Of a stretch of 64,000 nucleotides of DNA, positions 55,631 through 64,000 are shown in pieces. The position numbers and the translations under genes were made by a program. Within the stretch, counting starts at the first letter, position 1. Every line of letters starts with the position of its first letter. The notes beneath the pieces were generated by a model. That model had not been told where the DNA came from. It saw nothing but the letters and a program-made list of their open reading frames with translations, and searched no databases. Origin of the DNA: Cepaea nemoralis (taxonomy: Eukaryota > Mollusca > Gastropoda > Stylommatophora > Helicidae); assembly GCA_014155875.1 (NCBI GenBank), contig JACEFZ010013252.1, forward strand, positions 160,844-224,843, written 5' to 3'.

Positions 55631-56290
55631 CGGGTGTAACCCATAAGTGCTCCGTTCTACGCCTAACTCAAACCTGAGTCAGGAGAAACTCAGCATAGTG
55701 CACGAACTCTGTAGCACCGGCGAGGATCCTGAAACACTTTGGGTAGATTTTTATCTCGAAATTTTGTTCGGGCAGCGCCATTAGGCTACTCTTGTTCAAT
55801 TTCCAACTGCCAAGGGATTTTTTTTTTTTTTTTGGCCGGTCTCTCTGGCCGAGGGGTTACACCACTTTCTCCGTAATCCCGTTTATCACGCAGAGTCTCG
55901 TAGCGGGCGAGAACTGGGAGCGGTTTCGTCCCCCGCTGGTGACTTGCGGGATAACTGAGCCGGCCGCTCAGAAAGCAATGGCAAACTACTGAGCGTAATC
56001 TTGCCAAGAAATCAACAGACAGCTGAAAGATGCTGCTGTTGACAGCTAAGTCCCTTAAAAGGATATGCGAAATTTAAAAAAAAAAAAAAAAAAGGGATTT
56101 TTTACGTGCGCAACAATACACACGGGCGTCCGATCTCACTACCCAGAGACCAGGGGAAATTTGGTTACTAGAAGTCCACGTGAAAAAATCCCGGTCCTCA
56201 CCGGGGCTTGAACCTGAAACCTCCAGCACTCGAAGCGGACACCATACCTCGAGACCACGCAGCCCCCCGAGGCACCTTGCCAACAGCAAC
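55600..56290 (-). mobile_element. SINE4-like repeat split by SINE2
   Basis: The left half (to 55823, ending CAACTGCCAAGGGATTTTTT) and right half (56092-56290) belong together: the right half starts with the same AAGGGATTTTTT. On the minus strand its head reads GGCTGCGTGGTCTCGAGG, then GGTTTCAGGTTCAAGCCCC, a tRNA-like A and B box pair. Confidence 0.65.
55824..56091 (+). mobile_element. SINE2 full-length copy with 12-bp TSD
   Basis: The head GGCCGGTCTCTCTGGCCGAG is followed by GAGCCGGCCGCTCAGAAAGC, GCAATGGCAAACTACTGAGC, AAAGGATATGCGAAATTT and a tail of about 18 A. AAGGGATTTTTT flanks it at 55812-55823 and 56092-56103. It is the best-preserved SINE2 here. Confidence 0.9.
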
Positions 56291-56559
56291 GCCGGTAGTT
56301 AACAGCGAAAGCTCTTATCCATTCGTCAATGCTGACCTACGCACAGAGTATTATAATGGAGAGTCATTGATCAGGATTGAAAAATGACAATTTCAGAGAT
56401 AGCCAGGACAGTAAAGCTGAGTGAAAAAAAGTTAATAGGATTTTACGCAACAGACTGAACAGGAGACAGACAAGATTTTAAATGCAGTGTTCCACGTCTG
56501 TGGACACGTGAACAGAATGAACCAAGGAACGAACAAACAAATTTTATTTTTAAAGAGTT

Positions 56560-57120
56560 AAAAATTGGGCACAGAGGCTCGTCTAACATTCTTTTATCAC
56601 TCTCTTTCGTACATTATTTCATCCACACATCACGCAGAAGCAAATGAAGATACATTGCTTTCGAAGTTGCTAAAGAAAAGTGCCAGCGAGAAAATAATTG
56701 TACAAACAACCATGTTGACAGCAGATGAGACTTTGGTTCACATGCATGACCTCCGATCTAACATTTTGAGCATGCACTGGAAAACAGGCGCCCACCACCC
56801 ATCAGTGCCTAGAACGCAGAACCTGCAGGAAAAGTGATGCCGACTGATTTCTGGGACGCCAAAGTTGTCCTATTAAAAGAGTATCTTGCCTCATGGCAAC
56901 ACATAAACATTACTATACAGACCTCCTTAGCAAACTGAAAACGGCTGTTAACAGAAAACACTCAAAACATAGCACACTCAAAATATGTCATAGTTTCAAG
57001 ACAAGGCACGCGCTCACAAAGCTAGCCACAAGGGACTTGAATACTGAGATTCTGCCATATCCACTCTGTTCTCCAGATTCTGCTCCATTGGAATTTTTGT
57101 CCCCACAAATCTGAAAAACA
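56560..57120 (+). pseudogene. Mariner transposase remnant
   Basis: Pieces in different frames follow the order of a mariner D,D34D enzyme. LTADETLVH holds the first catalytic Asp, followed by MHWKTGAHH, then an L-L-K-E-Y-L-like segment near 56875. The region of the second Asp is replaced by KTRHALTK near 57000, and SPDSAPLEF near 57075-57110 holds the third acidic site. There are many stops and frameshifts. It is old and inactive. Confidence 0.75.
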
Positions 57121-57242
57121 AAACAAAACAAAATAGCACAAAGCAAGTCACGTTGACAGTGTTGAAGAAGTCAAACTGGCGTGTGATAACTGGGTTAGTT
57201 CGAAAAATAGTGTTCTACTCCCAAGATCTTTTCAAGATCACA

Positions 57243-57640
57243 AGCATGCTTGCTGCTTGCTTGCGTTCGCTGGCTGTAAACTCCAGCGTGAAGTCCTGTA
57301 TGTCGGATGAAGACATCCTGTTGTCCAACATCAGTGTGATGTATACAGGACCTGAGCTTTGCGTGAGTGTCCGTTGTCCCATGTCTGGCTTATTGGTGTG
57401 CAGACTGGTGGTCCCTCGCCGTACAGACCGATACTCTCCGACTTCGGAAGAATCAGCGATCCTACTACGTTAGCCAGGACCCCAAAGGGACCTATTGCCC
57501 AGGACGCACGACTAGGACGTGTTAGTAGGTCCTGGCCAGTATAAAACCTGGCCCTGGTGCCTTGGAAACACCTCTGCTTCCCAAGTTCATGTGCAGATGC
57601 CAAGTGTTTCAATTCAAGTGGTGGGTATAATGAAGAAATA
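57243..57640 (+). repeat. Interspersed repeat, copy 2 (see 6719)
   Basis: It starts CATGCTTGCTGCTTGCTTGC and contains AAGTCCTGTATGTCGGATGA and TGTCCCATGTCTGGCTTATT. It continues 200 bp further than the copy at 6719. It is joined directly to a LINE 3' end at about 57643. Confidence 0.7.
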
Positions 57641-57642
57641 AA

Positions 57643-57962
57643 TAGCTCGCAGGTAAGGCTACTGTGGAGGGCTGACATTCTGAATGCTCTACGAGAAGTA
57701 AGACTTTTGCGAGAACCAAGTGATGACTGTGAATCTACAACCATGGCCAGTCTGCGAGAACAGCAAACTAAAAGAGGGATGGCCAAACAAGAACACTACG
57801 CAAGAAACCAAGGAAGACTGATAAACCAACACAGAACTGGTGTCGTTAGCCGCTACACGTTGCGGGATTTGCTGAGGAGGGGATCCGAGCACTTATGGAC
57901 TGAATGGTTCGATGTGCAATGAGGATGATCTGTCGACAAACTAACTGACTAACTAACATTAA
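57643..57962 (+). pseudogene. I-like LINE 3' end, plus strand
   Basis: It reads ADILNALREVRLLREPSDDC, then RTGVVSRYTLRDLLRRGSEH, and a stop, followed by a CTAACTGACTAACTAAC tail. It is over 90% identical by eye to the end of the element at 59741-61514 but lacks about 20 bases near 57675. Confidence 0.9.
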
Positions 57963-58024
57963 GAAATAAATGTTCATTTCTTTATGACATTTCCTCCATG
58001 GGCAAGGCAAAGACTAAGGGCCAG

Positions 58025-58185
58025 TCCCATGTGTGTGTGTGGATGTGGATGTGTGTGTAGATGTGGCTGTGTGGGTGTAAATATGTGTGTATGCGTGTGG
58101 ATGTTTTGATGTGTGTAGTTGTCGGTATGTGTGTGTAGATATGGATGTTTGAGTGGGTGTATGTGTGGATATGTGTGTGATATAA
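58025..58185. repeat. GT-rich imperfect microsatellite
   Basis: GTGTGTGTGGATGTGGATGT-type units. The His/Thr-rich minus frame is an artefact. Confidence 0.85.
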
Positions 58186-58189
58186 ATGT

Positions 58190-58410
58190 TGCATGTCCTT
58201 TAAGGGCTTTGCTATCAACCCCAACTCCAGGTTGATCTACTAGGCAATGTTACCATGTTCAGTAGTTTGCCATTGATTTCTGAACGAGAAGTCAAAATTT
58301 CAGCCCAAATGACAGACCGGTGTGTGGATTGAACCCACAACCTCGACGTCAGCCCACCGAAAGTTTTAAGTCTAAGCGCACGAAGTCCCCTGCTCACACT
58401 GACCTATATA
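58190..58410 (-). mobile_element. SINE2/SINE1 chimera
   Basis: The left half has SINE2 landmarks (GCATGTCCTTTAAGGGCTTT, TTCAGTAGTTTGCCATTGA) and the right half SINE1 head landmarks (GGATTGAACCCACAACCTCG, the complement of a B box). Either two adjacent truncated copies or a real hybrid. Confidence 0.6.
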
Positions 58411-58839
58411 TTATGGGAATTCGAACACATGACAGCCGAGCAGACAGGCAAGTTGGCTAGTCACAGTTCTACCGCGACTTGCATACAAAGAAATGATATA
58501 TACTTCAAAGTTTCGAATAGCCATTCCTCAAAACACAATCTTTCGCCAAGGTCAGTGACACGGACTAACACAATGTCATCGACACAAAGTTGCTGCTTGC
58601 GGAGTTTTTAGTCTTGATTCCCGCTGCCTCGTTACACACGATGATTGTCCTCCAGAGACAAGCTGCCTAGACTTTCTTAGTTTCGGTTGTCGAGTTATAA
58701 ATCACTGATTTAGCCAGATGGAACAGAATCTGGGTTCAAGTATGATTGGTTGATAGGAGCGACGATGTAAAAATGATAGTGTGTTTGTCATTGATTGTGA
58801 TAAATCCGAGGCTGGCAGTTTCAGAATTCTTGTTGACCA

Positions 58840-59020
58840 CATCATCGTGGGCCATGCCGATAAACGTGGGCGGTCAAGGTTTGAGTCTCATACGATCAGG
58901 TCTGTGTTCTTGTCCCAATGATGCCGTATCACTTAGACGTCGAGGTATTTATCGTTTTGCCTTTCCCCATCTTTTCCCCATCAGATTTGCCAGTTGTAAC
59001 CACGTTTTCTAGTTTATGTC
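58840..59020 (-). pseudogene. LINE A2 3' end, minus strand
   Basis: The plus strand shows CATGCCGATAAACGTGGGCG and GGTCTGTGTTCTTGTCCCAA, colinear with 20235-20400. Confidence 0.7.
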
Positions 59021-59099
59021 TCACTAGCTGACCCGGCCCGGCTTGGCTCAGGCCCTGGAGGGGATCTATCTATCTATCAGTCTGTCTGTCTGCTTGTTT

Positions 59100-59470
59100 G
59101 TCTGTCTGTCTGGCTGACCCGGCCCGGCTTCACCCAGTCCCTGGTGGGGAGCATCTCATTTAATTCATATAAGTAGTCATATAAGCTCTCCCGTTCCCGA
59201 CTGTCTGTCTGTCTGTCTGTCTGACCCGGCCCGGCTTCACCCAGTCCCTGGTGGGGAGCATCTCATTTAATTCATATACGTAGTCATATAAGCTCTCCCG
59301 TTCCCGACTATCTGTTTGTCTGTCTATCTGTCTGTCTGTCTGTCCCGGCCCGGCTTCACACAGTCCCTGGTGGGGAGCATCTCATTTAATTCATATACGT
59401 AGTGATATAAGCTCTCCCGTTCCCGACTGTCTGTCTGTCTATCTGTCTGTCTGTCTGACCCGGCGTGGTT
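59100..59470. repeat. 107-120-bp tandem repeat with (CTGT)n, 4 copies
   Basis: Each unit is TGACCCGGCCCGGCTTCACC, CAGTCCCTGGTGGGGAGCAT, CATATAAGCTCTCCCGTTCC and a variable TCTGTCTG run. Length differences come from the CTGT run. Confidence 0.95.
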
Positions 59471-59764
59471 TCGCCCAGCTCCTGGCGCACAGTAACTTAA
59501 AAGAATGTCCTTCCACACACCATTCATTATTTTTAATGAAAACTGTTTTTAATCACCGACATGACAGTTGATAAGTTCTTTAAGCAGAAAAAGATGGGTT
59601 ACAATGTTATGCATTATGCATTATTTTTATGAAAACTTTGAAAATGTCTTAAAGATTATATCATTATTTATTATAACTCATATGCCTGAAAATAACTATA
59701 GACAAAGAGTTTAACAATAGTGCAAGTAAGTCCAACAATAGTTAGTTAGTTAGTCGACAGATCA

Positions 59765-60619
59765 TCCTCGTTGCACATCGGACCATTCAGTCCATAAGTG
59801 CTCGGATCCCCTCCTCAGCAAATCCCGCAGCGTGTAGCGGCTAACGACGCCAGTTCTGTGTTGGTTTATCAATCTTCTTTGGCTTCCTGCGTATTGTTCT
59901 TGTTTGGCCACCCCTCTTTTAATTTGCTGCTCTCGCAGTCTGGCCATTGTTGTAGATTCACAGTCATCACTTGGTTCTTGCAAAAGTCTCACTTCTCGTA
60001 GAGCATTCAGAATGTCAGCCTGGTCCATGGCGCGTCCGCCCTCCACAGTAGCCTCACCTGCGAGCTTGTCAGCCCGCTCATTTCCTTGTACTCCCGCATG
60101 ACCTGGCACGAAGATGAAACTAATCTTTGCCAGCCGAGACCGCTCCAGAGGCAGCAACCATTCTCTTCGGATCGACCCCTCCTCTATCCTCTTGATCATG
60201 TTCATTGAGTCGCTAAGGAAACAAGCCCTAGTGAATGTCTGTGTCTCGAGCCATGTTATTGCTTTACTTACTGCCATGACTTCCATGGTCAGGCTACTTG
60301 TGGTTTCAGTGAAAGCACCAGAGTCCTCCTTCACAATTCTCCCTCCGGCCCGAGCTGTAAAGGCCCATGAGCTTCTCACATGTCGGACGACCGACCCTTC
60401 TGTGTAGATGACCGCGTCACTGTCTAGCGAATTCTCGAAAATCAACGCTTGTACTTCAGCCTCCACAGCAGCCGGATTTTCTTGTCTGCATTTTCTATCT
60501 AGTTGGATGAAAACTGAAAAGGATGTGCAGAAGTCTGTTGGCACTTGCACCCACTCCTCGCCAGGTTCTAAGTCCTCAAGTGAACACACCTGTTGAAGAA
60601 TGTCTTCGGCTTGACCCAT
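59765..60619 (-). pseudogene. RNase H and C-terminal part of the I-like LINE
   Basis: This is a 285-residue open frame. RNase H landmarks are IYTEGSV (Glu where the 43-44 kb copy has the catalytic Asp), MEVMAVSKAITW, SDSMNM and GHAGVQGNERADKLAG. A C-terminal domain follows: QADILNALREVRLL and SRYTLRDLLRRGSEHLW. The D-to-E change and the upstream frameshift suggest inactivity. Confidence 0.88.
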
Positions 60620-60639
60620 CCACGACCGTCCTCTTTTAA

Positions 60640-61509
60640 CCTGCTGCCCTTCACCTTCCTAATTTCACTATGCAGTGGATGCTGTGTGTTTGCGTTAATT
60701 CTGAGGTAGGCGCGTGCCCTGCAAACTTGCATTCTCTCTTCAATGGTTGGAAAATCAAGAAGGTAGCGCATCGCCCTGCATGCTGTATCTCTTGTACATC
60801 CAAGAATAATGCGCATAGCTTCATTCTGTATCCTTTCCATCCTTTCTATCTGCTTATGGCTGAGAGTCAGGATTGCCATTGCATACTCCAAAACAGACAT
60901 GACCAGCCCCTCGTACAGAAGACATAGATGGCGCTGCTCACAGTTTGCTGCCGCCATCACCCGCATCGCTGCCAAGCCCCGCTTGGCCTTTGTTATCACC
61001 TGGTCTATGTGCACATTATAAGCAAGGCTTCGATCAAACCGTATCCCCAGGTAATTCATTGCCTGCGTTCTTTCCACCGTCTCTGAACACAGCATTACAG
61101 TTGGTGTTGGATTGTTGACAATATGATTATTCAACGAGAACCAAGTCACTGTTGCCTTTGTTGGGTTGACCATTGCCCCAGCTTCATCACACCAAGTACT
61201 TATGCGATTGAGTTCGGTTTGTAGTTCCACAGCAACCTCCTCTCTATCCTTACCCTGACGATACACTAAAACATCATCGGCATATGACAATGTCCTGCCA
61301 GGTCCAGTGATCTGCTCACTGGTGATTCTCACTGTGTAGGCGTTGAACAGTACCGGAGATAATGGTGATCCCTGTGGTAGGCCAGGATATATTGTTGTTG
61401 GTTCCGAAGTCCAACTGCCACATCTAAAAACTACTTTCCGTTGGAAGAGGGCTGCAGCGATCCAACTAAGGAGGAATGGACTTACGTTTAGTTCAAGAAG
61501 CTGAAACAT
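60640..61509 (-). pseudogene. Reverse transcriptase part of the I-like LINE
   Basis: The open frame starts at the truncation point and contains GLPQGSPLSPVLFNAYT (motif B), SYADDVLVY (catalytic Asp pair), MNYLGIRFD, and the thumb/linker IQNEAMRIILGCTRDT. About 290 residues match RT. The frame is lost near 60650, where V-K-G is followed by a one-base shift relative to the 43-44 kb copy. Confidence 0.9.
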
Positions 61510-61874
61510 TAAAAAAGTCCAACAATATGACCATAAAGTATATAGAAATTTTATTAAAAGTTATGCCCCTTGAAATAACTTTTCTAGAGTGAAGTCCCCC
61601 TGCTATATAGAACTTATATAATGAAAAATGAAAAAGTAAATGTTATTAAATAAGTAGAAGATTGTACACTAAGAAACTATGACAGTCGGTGCACAGGAAT
61701 GAAGGAAGACGTGTAGAAAAATTTCATCTCAATCGAGATGTACCGTTATCGAACGCATCCATACACACATACACACAAAGCCACATACACTCTGTTTTAT
61801 AGATATAGATAACGTGCCCTAAACATCTTAACCGTTAACGTCTAATTTCTCGAATCAGTTTACGGTTGTAACAG

Positions 61875-62145
61875 TTGTAGCCGGCGCTGCGTCAAAGAGG
61901 TTACGAAATGCAATTCGCAATCCCGTTTCCCGCGATCGTAACACAGCTGCTGGTGATTTGGACCGCATTGCGTTGGTTTTCATACACATGGTATGAGTTC
62001 CGGTCGTTCAGAAAGCAACGACAAACTACTTAACGTAAACTTGAGAAAAAAAAATCACAAACAGGCAACCCCCACCCCCACCCCCCAAAAAAAGTTTTTC
62101 CCCGTGATGATTGCGACGCCCCTAAAGGATATACAATTAACTTTA
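61875..62145 (+). mobile_element. SINE2 copy, diverged
   Basis: TAGCCGGCGCTGCGTCAAAG (head), TCAGAAAGCAACGACAAACT and CCCCTAAAGGATATACAATT (tail) are in SINE2 order. An internal C-rich/A-rich stretch near 62070-62090 is new. Confidence 0.7.
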
Positions 62146-62264
62146 ACGGTTGTCATTTGTGTCTAGTAGGACTGTTTCATCGTTTTATGTACTAAGTAAA
62201 CGACTTCAGTTCAAAGCGAGCGAACGCCAAAGAAAAAAAAAAATGAAACCGAAGGCGCAGTCGT

Positions 62265-62485
62265 CTAGCCATGTCCGGCCTGAATGACTCGGGCATCGAG
62301 GGTGATGCGGTCAATGTGGCCCCAGTTATCTGTACTTGCCTTAACATTTTCTAACACCTATATTACGCTTGGGGGTCGAATTGGAAGCCAGGTCAATTAA
62401 AACAAAGATGCCTCCAGGGGGTTTCGAACACCGATCACCGAACTGGCAGGTAGGCTTTATAGCCACTGTGCTACCGGGTCTCCAA
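62265..62485 (-). mobile_element. SINE5-type tRNA-derived repeat, minus strand
   Basis: On the minus strand it begins GGAGACCCGGTAGCACAGTG (A-box-like GTAGCACAGTGGC), then GTGTTCGAAACCCCC (B box), with a body to CATTCAGGCCGGACATGG. The B box is close to the RNA polymerase III consensus. Confidence 0.65.
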
Positions 62486-62514
62486 AATTTAATCTTGTGA
62501 CTACCCTTCAACTT

Positions 62515-63115
62515 GACCTTCAGAAATTAATGTGTATGTTTCCATAGCATTCTGGTTGTTTAACCCTGAGAAATTAATGTGTGTGTCCCCTGGCATTCTG
62601 GAGATTTGACGCTGAGAAATTAATGTGTGTGTCCCTGGCATTCTGGAGATTTGACGCTGAGTAATTAATGTGGGTGTTTCCCTGGATTATGAAGATATGA
62701 CGCTGAGAAATTAATGTAGCGTTTCTCTGGCATTCTGGAGATTTGACGCTGAGAAATTAATGTGAGTGTTTCCCCTGGCATTCTGGGAGTTTGGCCCTGA
62801 GAAATTAATGTGTGTGTTTCCCCTGGCATTCTGGGAGTTTGACGCTGACGCTGAGAAATTAATGCTGAGAAATTAATGCTGAGAAAATGCTGAGAAATTA
62901 ATGCTGAGAAATGTCATTCTGGGAGTTTGACGCTGAGAAATTAGTGTGTGTGTTTCCCCTGGCATTCTGGGAGTTTCACGCTGAGAAATTAATGTGTGTG
63001 TGTTTACCCTGTCATTCCAGAAGTTTGACCCTGGGAAATTAATGTGTGTGTTTCTCTGGCTTTATGGAAGTTTGACCCTGAGAAATTAATGTGTATGTTT
63101 CCTCTGGCATTGTGG
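62515..63115. repeat. About 48-60-bp minisatellite, about 12 copies
   Basis: The unit contains GAGAAATTAATGTGTGTGTT and CCCCTGGCATTCTGG then GAGTTTGACGCT. In the middle (62850-62920) short ATGCTGAGAAATTA subunits are repeated. Confidence 0.92.
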
Positions 63116-63706
63116 AACTAAGTGGCCACAAATCGACTAACAAAAAAGAAAATGAAACAAGTGGAATACGTTAATTTTGTTGTTGCTTTTAACAGCATAA
63201 TTGTCTTGTAATGGAAAGACTGAATGCATTCAACAAATTAGAAGTGTAATGCTTTCAGCTTTCTTCGCTACCGGTGAAAACAATGTTGATATTCATTGTT
63301 TATTCTGCGTCACTAGATTCCACTTAGTAGCGTTAGTATTTTAAACGGGATTTATTAAAACAAAAAACAGTGACCTTAGAATCCTGCCGGGATGTCGTTA
63401 AAATTCTCTCTGGCCTTAGAAAGTTTTCATGTGAGTGAGGAAATTCCCGCGGACTGACTCGTATTCCCGAGTGGGTCTCGGAAAACTGGAAAACCTTTTA
63501 CACAAGTCTGTTTGTCTTATAATTGATATCTTCTCCCTGGGGGTTTCCTGTGTGGACTGGTCTGTCAATCGCAAACAATGTGCCGAAAGAGGAAACGGAG
63601 AACGTGAAAACGGCCGGCAAGATTTGTGGGTTAATTGTCGAGGTGAATGAACAGGGATCAAGTTCCAGTTTTCAGTATTAGGCAAAGCACAAGCAATATG
63701 TCCTTG
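63116..63706. other. No gene recognised
   Basis: Frames of 71 and 89 codons overlap on opposite strands near 63416-63685 without recognisable motifs, so I do not call them. Composition is unremarkable. Confidence 0.5.
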
Positions 63707-64000
63707 GTTCAGTTCATCATCATCATCAAGTGCCCTGCCAGCTGGCGTAGGAGTTCATGGATCTCCACAGATCTCTGTCTTTGGTGTTATGGATCAACTC
63801 TGCTGATAATATTCCTCCATGTCCACCTGTTCAATCCATCCAGTATCATTTCTCTTAGTCTGCATCTGCCTCGTCCCTCGATCGTTCCAGTTGTGACGAT
63901 TAGTTCCCAAAAGTCTCTCTTCGTCATCACATGACCAAAGAAGGCTGATGTCTACTTTGTATTGTTGTATATAGTGTTATTTTCATTAGTACTGTTATTT
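63707..64000 (-). pseudogene. LINE A1 3' end, minus strand, cut by the window edge
   Basis: It begins TTCATCATCATCATCAAGTG and contains GCCCTGCCAGCTGGCGTAGG and CATCACATGACCAAAGAAGG. It matches 35869-36100. Confidence 0.85.

Larger units (their letters stand above)
59741..61514 (-). mobile_element. I-like LINE insertion, 5'-truncated, 13-bp TSD
   Basis: It is flanked by AAGTCCAACAATA at 59728-59740 and 61515-61527. On the minus strand it runs from the RT palm to the stop codon and a (CTAA)n tail. At 1774 bp it lacks the endonuclease and the RT fingers. It is the most intact LINE in the window. Confidence 0.95.
59025..61812. mobile_element. Unclassified element beginning ACTAGCTGACCCGG, hosting a LINE
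   Basis: It begins CACTAGCTGACCCGGCCCGG, passes through a 107- to 120-bp array (59100-59470) and ends around 61795-61812 (TGTTTTATAGATATAGATA). Removing the LINE at 59741-61514 leaves about 1 kb without clear coding capacity. Its start recurs, inverted, at the right edge of the tetranucleotide array near 39835. Class unknown. Confidence 0.5.

Overview
The window is animal nuclear DNA, most likely from an invertebrate. The evidence is a spliced gene with GT-AG introns of 0.9-10 kb, abundant non-LTR (LINE) fragments, several tRNA-derived SINE families, hAT and mariner relics, solo LTRs, and an unusual load of minisatellites and microsatellites. A lophotrochozoan such as a mollusc is my guess; nothing here proves it. 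There is no bacterial, plasmid or phage content and no CRISPR array.

One conventional protein gene can be read with confidence. It is a plus-strand FTSJ1/TRM7-type tRNA 2'-O-methyltransferase with ten coding exons between 18260 and 52253, about 345 codons spread over 34 kb. Every exon junction keeps the frame. The SAM-binding motif (DLCAAPGSW) and the K-D-K-E catalytic tetrad (K28, D114, K154, E189) are all present. The single defect is one extra G in a five-G run of exon 4 (27804-27808), either an assembly or sequencing error or a real frameshift. A poly(A) signal lies 34 bases after the stop codon.

Layout. 1-18.2 kb is intergenic: a 44-bp array, a fold-back repeat, a possible orphan exon (1312-1460), LINE fragments with nested SINE and LINE insertions (2.7-4.7 kb), a 47-bp array (10.74-11.95 kb), and an hAT element with intact ends (14041-15744) inserted at the edge of a MITE. 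18.2-52.3 kb is the FTSJ1-like gene. Most of its introns have their own tandem array: 27 bp (intron 2), 65 bp (intron 3), 40 bp (intron 4), 38/41 bp (intron 5), 19-20 bp (intron 6), tandem LINE tails (intron 7), tetranucleotide and GA arrays (intron 8), and 21-bp and 52-bp arrays (intron 9). Intron 8 holds a decayed partial copy of exon 9, and intron 9 holds two copies of one solo LTR duplicated together with the 52-bp array. 52.3-64 kb is intergenic: LINE fragments, SINEs nested in SINEs, mariner relics, and an I-like LINE insertion (59741-61514) with a 13-bp target-site duplication.

I found no operon or multi-gene system. The interest is structural: how tandem arrays start (from LINE pieces, from a splice junction, from an interspersed repeat) and a legible order of insertions. 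Most long open frames in the window come from arrays whose period is a multiple of three, and they are not genes.
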